Below are positions 1-9,176 of a stretch of DNA of 64,000 nt, in pieces. Both the position numbers and the translations under genes were made by a program. Below the pieces are notes generated by a model. The model saw nothing but the letters and a program-made list of their open reading frames with translations, had not been told where the DNA came from and searched no databases. Within the stretch, counting starts at the first letter, position 1. The number at the start of each line of letters is the position of its first letter. Source of the DNA: UBA5614 sp963667535 (lineage in GTDB: Bacteria > Cloacimonadota > Cloacimonadia > Cloacimonadales > Cloacimonadaceae); NCBI GenBank assembly GCA_963667535.2, contig CAXXDU010000002.1, forward strand, positions 310,001 to 374,000, in the 5' to 3' direction.

Positions 1-29
1 TCCTGCTCCGATTATAGTTATTTTTTTAA

Positions 30-1133
30 TTATTCCGCCTTTAATAGGTGTTCTTGTTCTTTTATTGCCATGAGTTTGGGTAATCCGCCAATCAATCTGT
101 CCAGGTTTCTTTGCTCTTTAGATGCCTGATATTCCTGAACCGTATTCCAGGCAATTTGTTTTAATGCTGTAGCTGTCAGAGTATCCATTCCGGCAGGGAC
201 ATATGCAGTTTGAGAGGGATTATAATTCCAGATAGATGCATAAAACACACAGGATGCCAGAAACGTACCCAGCAAGCTGGGATGGTAATTATCGGAAGCA
301 TACAAGCTAAGCGTTGAATCTGCCTGCAGAGCATTGTGAAAGGCTATCCCGCAAGGTGCAACCAAAGCTTGCAATTCAGCTCCGATTGTGTTGTATGCAA
401 TTGTAACAGGTTCATACATCTCCGGATTGTTTTTCCATGCCCACGTCATATAAAAGCCTGTTCTGGCTCCACTTCCACGAACAACTGTATCCAGCTTTGT
501 CGCATATTCATAAAACAAATCGGGGTCGTTAACGGGTGTACTGCTTGCTTCCTGCAGAATGACCAAATCCCAGTCACCTTGCTGTATCGTGATAATTGTG
601 CCGGGGTCATTGAAATGATTCTGGAGCGTATATCCACCCTCTGTAAAGGATGATACTATCGGCCCGAAACAACCTGAAATCAGTTGCAGCAAATGATAAT
701 CAACTCCCTGATTGTAATAAGTATGGCTATTACCAACAAATAGTACTTTGTTATATATTTGTGCCGACATCTCAGGTTCTATCAGAACTGTTGCGTCTTC
801 ACCTTCTGTGATAACACTCGTATTCGAACCTAAAGCTACCTGAACCGAATCAGAATAGATATTTACAACCACATAGTAAGAACCGGCTTCCAGATTGGGA
901 ATCACACCTGTGGCAAAAGTACTGTCGACAATAAGCTCATAAACCTCTTTGCTATCAGGTACAACTGCCTGAACCGTAACCCTGGTTACCGGCAGATAAT
1001 GATGCAAAACAGGTTGCAGATTTACTATGACAGTCAAATCGCTAAGCTCTTGATTTTCTGTCGTATTCCTTTTATCACAGCTCATCAGTAACAACAAAGA
1101 TACAAAAAGTACCAAAACAAACCTGATTTTCAT
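30..1133 (-). CDS. SGNH/GDSL-like hydrolase lipoprotein
   Basis: Predicted envelope lipoprotein. The N terminus has a hydrophobic signal ending in a lipobox (LLMSC, about residue 19 from the chosen start). A short beta-rich, PEGA-like region (up to about residue 110) follows, then an SGNH-type hydrolase domain: GNSHTYYN resembles the block I serine motif and DNYHPS near residue 290 the block V D..H dyad. Substrate unknown; esterase activity is inference. Three ATG codons lie in a row; a GAGG Shine-Dalgarno at normal distance favours the second or third (1136 or 1133), so the longer TTG/ATG extensions upstream were rejected. Divergently transcribed from the secreted phosphoesterase gene at 1328. 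Confidence 0.7.
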   Translation of the reverse strand: MKIRFVLVLFVSLLLLMSCDKRNTTENQELSDLTVIVNLQPVLHHYLPVTRVTVQAVVPDSKEVYELIVDSTFATGVIPNLEAGSYYVVVNIYSDSVQVALGSNTSVITEGEDATVLIEPEMSAQIYNKVLFVGNSHTYYNQGVDYHLLQLISGCFGPIVSSFTEGGYTLQNHFNDPGTIITIQQGDWDLVILQEASSTPVNDPDLFYEYATKLDTVVRGSGARTGFYMTWAWKNNPEMYEPVTIAYNTIGAELQALVAPCGIAFHNALQADSTLSLYASDNYHPSLLGTFLASCVFYASIWNYNPSQTAYVPAGMDTLTATALKQIAWNTVQEYQASKEQRNLDRLIGGLPKLMAIKEQEHLLKAE

Positions 1134-1240
1134 CATCATAACCTCAGATTTATGATAAAATCCTGAGACTAATCCTGTCAAGAGACAAAGCATGATGCTT
1201 TTAACTTTTTAAATGTTGTAGCTTTTTAAAGGCAGGATTA

Positions 1241-1257
1241 TTGGCTGCAAAATTGCT
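1241..1257 (+). promoter_or_regulatory. Sigma-54-like (-24/-12) promoter
   Basis: TTGGCTGCAAAATTGCT matches the -24/-12 consensus at both cores (TTGGC and TTGC, with GG and GC exactly 10 nt apart). It lies about 70 nt upstream of the secreted metallophosphoesterase start, leaving a leader of about 60 nt. No activator site was identified. Confidence 0.45.
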
Positions 1258-1327
1258 TCTTTACAATTTCCCCTTATTTTATTATGTGGAAAAAAGATAA
1301 CTACTCAGTACATTGAGGTTGTGAAGT

Positions 1328-4030
1328 ATGAAAATTATAATGACTTTTCTATTATTGTGTCTGGCTTTGATTAGCTTAAATGCAGTAACAATTTATGAGA
1401 TACAATATACAACAGAATCCGGAGATGGCACTTATCCCTCGCCATTGGCAGGACAAACAGTGACCACACAAGGAATCGTGACAGCCACAGGTTATGCCGG
1501 AAGTCATGGCTTCTATATTTCCATGCCTGAAGGTGGCGCCTGGAAAGGTATTCTGATTTATAATAATACAAACTCTCCCACCGTAGGCAGTCTTGTAGAA
1601 GTTACAGGACAAGCCTGGGAATATTACGGTCTGACAGAAATAAGAAATGTGACTGCTTATCAGTTAATCAGCGCCGGTAATCCTATCCCTCCTGCCGCAG
1701 TAATCAGTACAGCTATGGCTTCTACAGAAGCTTATGAAGGTGTGCTAATGGAAGTTCAGGATGCTACCGTAACAGAAGCGCTGAATAATTACAGTGAATG
1801 GGAAGTTTCTGATGGCAGCGGTAGTGTAGTGATTGCAGATGCTTTCTTTGACCAGGAAGTTCTGGGTTCATTAGTCACTGTCGGAGCTAATTTTGAAAGT
1901 ATCAGAGGAATCGGGAATTATGGTTATAGCACTCATAGTCTCAATCCGCGTTCACAGGCAGATGTCCTGATTAATTCACAGGCAGTAGTGATTACATTGC
2001 CTTCACTACAGGTACCCACCGGACCTCAGTTTACAGTACCGATTACTGTATCCAATCTGACCTTGACTCAGGGATTTGGAGATTATCACTTTATGCTCAG
2101 CTATAATCCCAATGTAATAAACTATGTGGATTACAGCACCACAGGCACGCTTTCTTCTATCGGAACTGTGAATGCAACTGCGAATGCCGGAAACCTGACT
2201 GTGAACTTTATGACTAATGGCATTCTGCAAGGACAAGGGAATCTTTTGAATCTGATTTTCACTGCTGCTCATGATGGTGTTTCTCCTCTTACTGCCAGTA
2301 ACTTTGCCTTTGACGATACCCCTGTAATGATAATCAATCAGGGCTTGGCTACAGTGGGTGTTTCAGGTGGAGAAACCATAGATACCCTAACAGTTATCCA
2401 GAGACCACTGCTCAATATCCCGGCAATAGTAATACCCGGTGAAAACCTTAATATTCAGTGCGTTGCACCGGAAACTACAACAAACTGGGCTGCTCAGTTA
2501 AAACGTGGCAATCTTACTGCTAATCTGACTATAACAGATACAGAATATCAAAGCTCTCCTCCACTCTGGAATATTACGGCAACCGTACCCAATGTCAGTG
2601 TTTTTGAGATGTATGACCTCAGAGTGACTGCTTCCGGCGGCATTGATGATAAGACCAGACATTCAGTGCAAGTGCTCCCTACCCGTAAAACTAATTATTA
2701 CTTTGCTCAGGTAACAGATGTTCACATGCCTTCACATATCTTTTATCCCGATGCAGGTTATGATACCGATTCCACTGAAACGGTAGACTTTCGTGAAGTC
2801 ATCAAAGACATTAATATTATCAGACCTGAGTTTATCCTGTTAACGGGTGATCTGGTCAATCAGGGAGAGCTGGAAGAATATCAGAATATGCGTGTCTATT
2901 CAAAAGCAAAACGGCTTTTGGGAGAATTGGAAGTACCATGCTACCTGGTTACCGGTAATCATGATATTGGCGGATGGACAGGAACGCCTCCTCCGGCGGG
3001 TTCATCCCGTAAGTTCTGGTGGAAAAACTTCGGCTGGAGTTGGCTGAATAATCCTTCCACAAGCTGGACCTATCATACTCAGGATTATAGTTTTGATTAT
3101 GGTCCTGTACACTTTACCGGACTGGAAGCTTATGATAACTATGATAATTACCTGACCAGTGTCTATGGCGGTAATAGCTTTACAGCCACTCAGATGCAAT
3201 GGCTACAGGCTGATTTAACTGCTTCTGATGCAGAAACGAAAGTCCTGTTTCACCACTTTGATTTTGATGAAGAATTGAATCTGACAACTCTGGGAGTCGA
3301 TATGGCTTTATGGGGACATATCCATTACAATAGCGGTTCAACATCAACAACCCCATATAATCTTGCCACCCAAAGCGTTTGTGATGGCAACCGTGCCTAC
3401 CGTATTGTACGGGTAAACGGCACTTCCTTGCAGCCTTATGGCACGTTAAATGCAGGCAGCAGCGGTAGTCAGATAAATATCGCTTTTACTCCCAATAATT
3501 ATGGTGTGGCAGACAGCGTCTACGCCATGGTGACAAATAATAATACTTTGAGTTTCGACAATGCTGTTGTGAGATTCATTATGCCTTCCAGTAGTACTGA
3601 ATATACCGTTACAGGCGGAGTTTTGGAACAAGTGGATAGAAGTGGCGCTCAGAATGTTTGTTATGTGCGGGTGAATCTAACTTCTTACGGGGCAATACCT
3701 GTTACAATCAAGGCTAATACTACAGCTACTGACGATAACACAGCAAGTGTCTATCCCTTGCAGATAAGCTCTATCTTCCCGAATCCCTTCACAAGTAACG
3801 CCTCCATCAGTGTCAACAATGCAAAAGCCGGCTCTCTGACCGTAAGGATTTATAATCTGAAGGGAGAGATAGTAAGAACTATCTTCCAGGGAAAACAAGC
3901 TTCCGGTATCCATAATTATAACTGGGACAGCAAAGACTCTCAGGGTAATCAATGCCCGGCAGGGATGTATTTTATTAATCTGACCGACGGTAATTCCTCG
4001 GTATCTCAAAAAGTAATTCTTATCAAATAG
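1328..4030 (+). CDS. Secreted calcineurin-like metallophosphoesterase with T9SS signal
   Basis: Secreted multidomain protein of 900 residues. Order: Sec signal peptide (1-19); OB-fold/YhcR-like DNA-binding-type region (about 20-215); a cohesin-like beta domain (about 220-345); a calcineurin-like phosphoesterase core (about 455-670) with the expected metal ligands DVH (about 464), GDL (about 505), GNHD (about 543), HH (about 641) and GHIH (about 663); beta-rich linker; and a C-terminal type A sorting domain (from about 817, FPNPF and YNLKGE motifs). Likely hydrolyses a phosphoester outside the cell; substrate unknown. Start follows a GAGG-type ribosome site. The OB-fold and cohesin assignments are tentative, the phosphoesterase assignment is firm. 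Confidence 0.85.
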   Translation: MKIIMTFLLLCLALISLNAVTIYEIQYTTESGDGTYPSPLAGQTVTTQGIVTATGYAGSHGFYISMPEGGAWKGILIYNNTNSPTVGSLVEVTGQAWEYYGLTEIRNVTAYQLISAGNPIPPAAVISTAMASTEAYEGVLMEVQDATVTEALNNYSEWEVSDGSGSVVIADAFFDQEVLGSLVTVGANFESIRGIGNYGYSTHSLNPRSQADVLINSQAVVITLPSLQVPTGPQFTVPITVSNLTLTQGFGDYHFMLSYNPNVINYVDYSTTGTLSSIGTVNATANAGNLTVNFMTNGILQGQGNLLNLIFTAAHDGVSPLTASNFAFDDTPVMIINQGLATVGVSGGETIDTLTVIQRPLLNIPAIVIPGENLNIQCVAPETTTNWAAQLKRGNLTANLTITDTEYQSSPPLWNITATVPNVSVFEMYDLRVTASGGIDDKTRHSVQVLPTRKTNYYFAQVTDVHMPSHIFYPDAGYDTDSTETVDFREVIKDINIIRPEFILLTGDLVNQGELEEYQNMRVYSKAKRLLGELEVPCYLVTGNHDIGGWTGTPPPAGSSRKFWWKNFGWSWLNNPSTSWTYHTQDYSFDYGPVHFTGLEAYDNYDNYLTSVYGGNSFTATQMQWLQADLTASDAETKVLFHHFDFDEELNLTTLGVDMALWGHIHYNSGSTSTTPYNLATQSVCDGNRAYRIVRVNGTSLQPYGTLNAGSSGSQINIAFTPNNYGVADSVYAMVTNNNTLSFDNAVVRFIMPSSSTEYTVTGGVLEQVDRSGAQNVCYVRVNLTSYGAIPVTIKANTTATDDNTASVYPLQISSIFPNPFTSNASISVNNAKAGSLTVRIYNLKGEIVRTIFQGKQASGIHNYNWDSKDSQGNQCPAGMYFINLTDGNSSVSQKVILIK

Positions 4031-4083
4031 ACAAACATAAATTAGCAGCCTAAAATTGTGTTGAAGCAGATAAAGAGGTAATA

Positions 4084-4617
4084 GTGAACTGGTATATTCA
4101 GGCAGTAACAAACCACCCCATCATCATGGCAGTCATACAGTTTGCCATTCTTGGCACTTTGGGAGAAGTAATCTCCAAAATGATTGCTCTCAAGAGCAAA
4201 ACATATCCCTTTAGCATTAGAATAACTCTGTGGAAAATGCTCGTATGGAGTATTCTCGCTGTGTATATCAAGTTTGCTTTCCATTGGGTTGATGACATAG
4301 TTACAACCCTGATACAACATGGTATCCTACCGCAAATGGCGCATGGAAGCATTGGCTTTGCCTTTGCTAAATCAATCCTGGCAAATATTCCCTTCGGAGT
4401 AATTCTGGTTATCTTTCACCGCTGGCTGGACAATCTTGTCCTCAAGAGCAAGAATTGGAAAAACCTCGATAAAAGCATGATGTCGTTAATCTGGTTCTGG
4501 ATTCCGGCTCATACTGTCACTTTTAGTCTTGATAAGGTTTACCAAATCGGATTGGCTGCTTTGTGGTCTGTTGTTTTGGGCTTCATACTCGGCTCATTTA
4601 TCAAAGATAGCCTATAA
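4084..4617 (+). CDS. Integral membrane protein of unknown function
   Basis: 177 residues with about four hydrophobic segments (around 12-32, 50-70, 95-112, 150-172), so an inner-membrane protein. The start is GTG, preceded by GAGG at good distance. It is 53 nt downstream of the phosphoesterase and 9 nt upstream of comEC, so probably cotranscribed with comEC. The size and W/R/K-flanked helices faintly recall Mpv17/PMP22-type proteins, but I see no diagnostic motif and do not assign a function. Confidence 0.6.
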   Translation: MNWYIQAVTNHPIIMAVIQFAILGTLGEVISKMIALKSKTYPFSIRITLWKMLVWSILAVYIKFAFHWVDDIVTTLIQHGILPQMAHGSIGFAFAKSILANIPFGVILVIFHRWLDNLVLKSKNWKNLDKSMMSLIWFWIPAHTVTFSLDKVYQIGLAALWSVVLGFILGSFIKDSL

Positions 4618-4626
4618 AAAAGAAAT

Positions 4627-6924
4627 ATGGCAGAGCTGACTAAACCCTCTTTGCCAAGCCCTTTTCTGATTCCCACAATCAGTTGGTGTGCAGGTATCGG
4701 TCTTGCCACCATCTTGCATTTACCAATATTGTTAATAGTACTCACCGGTATTCTGAGTATTCTTTTGGCAGTAATCTTCCGCTTCAAATTACCTTTCCCG
4801 GCAATAATATTCCTGCTTGCAGGCTGCCTGAGACTAACTCTTTCTATCGATAAACCACCCACACCTTTACAGCAAATCCTGGTTCAGAGGGAAAGTATAA
4901 CTCAATCCTGCACAGGCAAAGTAATCAAAATTCTGAATAGCCGTTACGGCACATATCTGGTCAGACTCTCCTCTATCCGCAAAATCCCTGTCCACGATAA
5001 AGCCATTATGTACTATGATAAAGAGCTGCTACCCGGCGATACATTTGATACAATCGGCAAAATTACCATCCTCAAACCTGACCCTGTTTTGGATGCAACT
5101 TCGTTCTATATATCAAATAGAAACACACAAACGCAATTTGTTCTTACTCCTGTCTACAAACTGACAAAGATAACCCAAGGTAAAGAGATAAGCTTTGAAC
5201 GCCTGCGCTATCATCTGCTGCATAGCATCGATACCAGACTAGGTGACTCAGCCCCCTTTGCCAAGGCACTGTTGTTAAATGACAGGACAGAAGACAGAGA
5301 TTGGATTCAGCAGCTAATCCAGGGAGGATTATTACATCTGATTGCTATTAGCGGATTGCATGTCTTGCTCTTTTACTTTTTATTCGTAACGCTGCTAAAT
5401 GTGTTTCTGCCGAGAAGAGTATCGGAGCTGATATTCCTGCTTTTAATGATTGTATATGCCGGACTGTGCCAGTGGTCAGCGCCGATTATGAGGGCTATTG
5501 TTATGATTCTGCTGTTTGTCATTGCCCGAATTGCACAAAGAAAAGTATCTCCGCTACAGATTATCTGCCTTAGCTTATTTATCATCACACTGATTGACCC
5601 GGTTCAGCTCTTTTCAATAGGGCTTCAGCTATCTTATCTCTGCGTGATTATTCTGGCTTATGCTATACCAGGAATTAAATATGACAATACCAATCAGCCC
5701 ATGTGGAAACGTAAGCTCAATAAAGCCGCCTTTTATACACTGGATATGGTCATAGTATCTGTCATTATCACTCTGGCACTATTGCCTCTGACTATGTTTT
5801 ATTTCCAGAGAGGCAGCTTCAACGGTATTATCGGCAACCTCCTGGGCATCCCATTCATGAGTTTATTGCTTCCTTTGACATTGTTAATAGTAATTATCCC
5901 TGTTAAATGGTTAATCTTCCATTGGCTGAAGGCAGCTTTTGATTTGCTCTATGTTATTTTTCAGAAGTGGGTAGTATTTACAGCCGGATTACCTTTTTAC
6001 GTAGATGCTGTAAATCTGTCTCTTGCCTGGCTAATTGTAGTCTATCTGGTCGTCGCAGTTATTGTAATCAGGGTAAAAAGCGGATTAACTTACAGAAAGC
6101 TGACTTATGCCATGTTGATACTGGCATTACTAGTAACCGTCTATTCACAGATTCCGAGACATAAACCCTTTACGCTGACTGTCTTTAATGCAGGACTGGG
6201 AGATTGCAGTCTGGTGCAATATCCCAAGGGGCAAACCCTGATGATAGACACAGGTCCAAAGCGATTTACCCAAGACAATAATGACTCAGGCTGGTTTGGC
6301 TATAAACCCCGTAATTGGTTTTCTAAAAACAAGATAACCACGCTGGACCTTTTGGTCTTATCACATCTTGATGATGACCACAGAGGCGGATTAAGCGATG
6401 TCTTCCACAACCTGAAAGTACGCCGTATCATCATCAGCAGGCATGATGCAGAATCCACGCTTTGGCAGCAACTGAAGCAATCAATAGACATGAGAGAAGC
6501 TAAGCTGACTGTCATTTCGGATACTATGTCTTTTGTCTTTGCCAATTCCGGAATATCTTTCCTGCATCCCGATAAAGACTATCAGGGCAATTCTGAAAAC
6601 GATAACTCGCTCGTGATGAGATTGGATTATAAAGGCTTTTCTGCTCTCTTTCCCGGAGATATTTCTGCTAGTGCAGAAGAGCGCCTTGTTGAGGAATATC
6701 CTGCTAAACTGGACTGTGACTTTCTCAAAGTACCTCATCATGGCAGCAGATACTCCAGTTCAGTTGATTTTATCCGTGCTGTTTCTCCCGGGCAAGCCTG
6801 CATCACAGCTCCTCTGCATAACCGCTTTCACTTTCCTGACCGGGAAACCATGACACGCTTCCGCAGTTACGGCATTGAACCACAACTAACAGGCAACGGC
6901 TCAGTTGTAATAAGTATCCGTTAA
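4627..6924 (+). CDS. comEC: ComEC/Rec2 DNA uptake channel
   Basis: Inner-membrane channel that carries single-stranded transforming DNA into the cytoplasm. 765 residues, a normal full length: N-terminal membrane and OB-like region, the Competence domain of many helices (about 215-490), then a soluble metallo-beta-lactamase domain (about 515-765) with SHLDDDHRGG (about 578) and HHGSRYSSS (about 702). The metal-binding motifs appear intact, so the domain may be a nuclease. comF (18992) and dprA (63459) are in the same window. Ribosome site is weak. Confidence 0.93.
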   Translation: MAELTKPSLPSPFLIPTISWCAGIGLATILHLPILLIVLTGILSILLAVIFRFKLPFPAIIFLLAGCLRLTLSIDKPPTPLQQILVQRESITQSCTGKVIKILNSRYGTYLVRLSSIRKIPVHDKAIMYYDKELLPGDTFDTIGKITILKPDPVLDATSFYISNRNTQTQFVLTPVYKLTKITQGKEISFERLRYHLLHSIDTRLGDSAPFAKALLLNDRTEDRDWIQQLIQGGLLHLIAISGLHVLLFYFLFVTLLNVFLPRRVSELIFLLLMIVYAGLCQWSAPIMRAIVMILLFVIARIAQRKVSPLQIICLSLFIITLIDPVQLFSIGLQLSYLCVIILAYAIPGIKYDNTNQPMWKRKLNKAAFYTLDMVIVSVIITLALLPLTMFYFQRGSFNGIIGNLLGIPFMSLLLPLTLLIVIIPVKWLIFHWLKAAFDLLYVIFQKWVVFTAGLPFYVDAVNLSLAWLIVVYLVVAVIVIRVKSGLTYRKLTYAMLILALLVTVYSQIPRHKPFTLTVFNAGLGDCSLVQYPKGQTLMIDTGPKRFTQDNNDSGWFGYKPRNWFSKNKITTLDLLVLSHLDDDHRGGLSDVFHNLKVRRIIISRHDAESTLWQQLKQSIDMREAKLTVISDTMSFVFANSGISFLHPDKDYQGNSENDNSLVMRLDYKGFSALFPGDISASAEERLVEEYPAKLDCDFLKVPHHGSRYSSSVDFIRAVSPGQACITAPLHNRFHFPDRETMTRFRSYGIEPQLTGNGSVVISIR

Positions 6925-6991
6925 TCCCTTTTCATCTTCATAATTGACAGTATTCATCACTTATTTTACCTTGAAATATGAGTAAGCTTAT

Positions 6992-7063
6992 AGCTGGAGT
7001 TCAAAATTCCCTCGTCAGATGAAATATAAATAGCATTGTAAAAGGGAATTTCGGACTTCAGCT
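6992..7063. repeat. Long imperfect inverted repeat upstream of MutS-like gene
   Basis: Arms 6992-7011 and 7044-7063 pair over 20 nt apart from a 3-nt internal loop and one G-U pair, with a 32-nt loop. No T tract follows, so it is not a classical terminator. It lies in the gap between comEC and the MutS-family gene and could be an RNA hairpin in the leader. Confidence 0.5.
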
Positions 7064-7119
7064 AAAAAGCACAGCCTATAAATACGGAACTATAGACGTA
7101 AATGTATTTGGGAGTTACT

Positions 7120-8718
7120 ATGGACAAAGCCGTGAATAGCACTCTGCAATTTGATGTATTGCTTAATATGATTATTCCTGTGGGAGAATCAGGCAGGCAT
7201 TTCAAACACCATCTTCCTATCTGGAAATCGGGGCAGGAAGCTTTACTCCGTAAGGAATTTCTGCGTCTGGAAGCAATGATTTCAATGCTTAAAAAACATA
7301 AACCGGCAGTAGAGCAATTCAGAAACGCTTTGGCAGATATTCCCTGGCTTCCACAAACCCTGAAAGCTATGCCGGAAAGACCATTGCATTTACATGAATG
7401 CTTTGAGCTAAAGAAGCTTGTATACTATGCCCTGCAGCTAAAAGAGCTTTGCAGTAAGCATAATCTGACCAGACTGTATCCCTTTCCTGATTTGGAGAAA
7501 CCCTACGCTCTGCTTGACCCGGAGCACAGGCATAGTCCGTCCTTTGCGCTTTCTTCTGCTTTTGACCCCAAACTGGCTCAATATCTTGCTCAATTGCAAG
7601 ACCTGCAGCTTACTAAACGTCAGACTGAGCATCAGCTCATGAAGACCGCCCAAAAGAGCTTGCACCTTAGCCAGACAACAGCCACAATCGTTATCTCACG
7701 TCTGCAAACCGCCAAACTTAAAAGCCTGAGCCAATCACCCTACTATCAATTGGCTGATGAAAACTTTGCCAATCTCACTTTCAAGCTCAAAGACTCCAAA
7801 CAGTTAATCACTTTGAAAAAGCAGATATCACTTCTGACTACCAGACTCTCCAAAACTGAAGAGGTTGTCTTGAAAAGCCTCAGTAAAAAGCTGAAATCCC
7901 ATGCCAAAGCCATAAACCGTACTGCTGAACTGATATGTAAACTTGATTGGGATTATGCTAAAGCGATATTTGCCATTCAGCATAACTGCGTTATCCCCAT
8001 ACTGAGCAGTAAGATACAACTCCGGATTCCCCAAGCTGTTAATCTGCCGTTAAAGCAGCATCTTACAGCCTCCGGCAGAAACTATCAACCGATAGACTTG
8101 CTTTTTTCTTCCGGATTAAATGTGCTGACCGGTCCCAATATGGGCGGCAAAACTACTGCTTTGATAACAGCAGGTCAGATCTGCCTCATGGCGAAATATG
8201 CCATTCCTATTCCTGCCGGAGAAGCAGAACTATGTCTGTTTGATAATGTCTGGTTTAACCGTGATAGTACCCATGAGGAAAACCTGAGCAGCTTTGGCAG
8301 GGAAATTGTCTCTTTGTCCAATATTCTGAAGAAAAAAGGCAGAAACCTGCTGCTGATGGATGAACTTGCCAAAGGCACCAATCCCGCTGAAGGAGAAGTG
8401 ATTCTGATTGCAGTGCTGGACTATGCCAAAAAATTACCTTGCCTGACTCTGGCTGCCACCCACTTTGATAAACCTGCCTATCTGAAATCCGCAGCACATT
8501 ATGCAATCAAAGGCATTGATTTAAAAACCCTCTCAAAACTTATCACACCTACTGAAAATAACCTGAAAGAACAACTCAATCTGCTCAATACTCTGATGGA
8601 TTATAGCCTGATAAAACTATCCAAATCAACCAAACCACCTCAAAATGCTATCCCCATCGCTCAGGCTTTGGGCTTACCGGAAGAGATTATTCAAAAGGCT
8701 TTACATCTGATTAAGTAA
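7120..8718 (+). CDS. MutS-family ATPase without mismatch-recognition domain (KamC-like)
   Basis: 532 residues. Only the MutS core/clamp helices (about 30-320) and the ABC ATPase domain V are visible: Walker A GPNMGGKTT (about 337) and Walker B LLLMDELAKGTNP (about 409). Domain I with the Phe-x-Glu mismatch wedge is absent, as is the C-terminal Smr domain of MutS2, so it is not a standard repair MutS. Short MutS-like proteins of this kind occur with lysine 5,6-aminomutase and related B12 mutases together with MutL/GlmL-like partners, and a GlmL-like gene lies at 16690. A reactivase role is inference. The start at the ATG after GGGAG is preferred over an upstream ATG at 7102. Confidence 0.7.
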   Translation: MDKAVNSTLQFDVLLNMIIPVGESGRHFKHHLPIWKSGQEALLRKEFLRLEAMISMLKKHKPAVEQFRNALADIPWLPQTLKAMPERPLHLHECFELKKLVYYALQLKELCSKHNLTRLYPFPDLEKPYALLDPEHRHSPSFALSSAFDPKLAQYLAQLQDLQLTKRQTEHQLMKTAQKSLHLSQTTATIVISRLQTAKLKSLSQSPYYQLADENFANLTFKLKDSKQLITLKKQISLLTTRLSKTEEVVLKSLSKKLKSHAKAINRTAELICKLDWDYAKAIFAIQHNCVIPILSSKIQLRIPQAVNLPLKQHLTASGRNYQPIDLLFSSGLNVLTGPNMGGKTTALITAGQICLMAKYAIPIPAGEAELCLFDNVWFNRDSTHEENLSSFGREIVSLSNILKKKGRNLLLMDELAKGTNPAEGEVILIAVLDYAKKLPCLTLAATHFDKPAYLKSAAHYAIKGIDLKTLSKLITPTENNLKEQLNLLNTLMDYSLIKLSKSTKPPQNAIPIAQALGLPEEIIQKALHLIK

Positions 8719-9176
8719 TTTGTTGATTAAATTACTCCCCGTTTAATCAGCTACCGGTAATACAATACGTATAAGTTGACTATAAGATGCAAGCCGTTGT
8801 TTCTTTTCGTGTCATTGCGTTATGAATTGATAATCTTTCTTCTTTCACTCATTATTCATCTTTCTTTAATCTTTCTTTAAGTGATGTTAATATGTACATA
8901 ATATACGTGGGTGCTGCGCCTTTGTTGCTCCAATGATTCCCCTATGTCCATTTGAGAGTCATTTAAGTGTCATATGGGTGTCATATGGGTGTCTTATGGA
9001 CATTCTATGTTCACTTAGAAATAAATGAAAGATATATGAAAGAAGAATAAGATGGAGTGGAAAGATGTTATATGCATCATAATAAGAGCTCAGTGCTCTG
9101 ATATAGTTTGTTTTGTGTTATCATAAATCCTTGACATAAATATCAATTACAAAAATCATATAATTATAGATTTCTC
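8719..9176. other. Intergenic region with 11-nt tandem repeat
   Basis: 458 nt without a convincing gene. It holds four head-to-tail copies of an 11-nt unit (8959-9002; two exact TCATATGGGTG units flanked by degenerate ones). Near the end TTGACA (9131) and TATAAT (9159) are present but 22 nt apart, too far for a normal sigma-70 promoter. Confidence 0.5.

Noticed and set aside
9131..9164. Sigma-70 promoter before the first RCC1-repeat gene
   Set aside because: TTGACA and TATAAT are 22 nt apart, outside the functional range; at best a weak guess.
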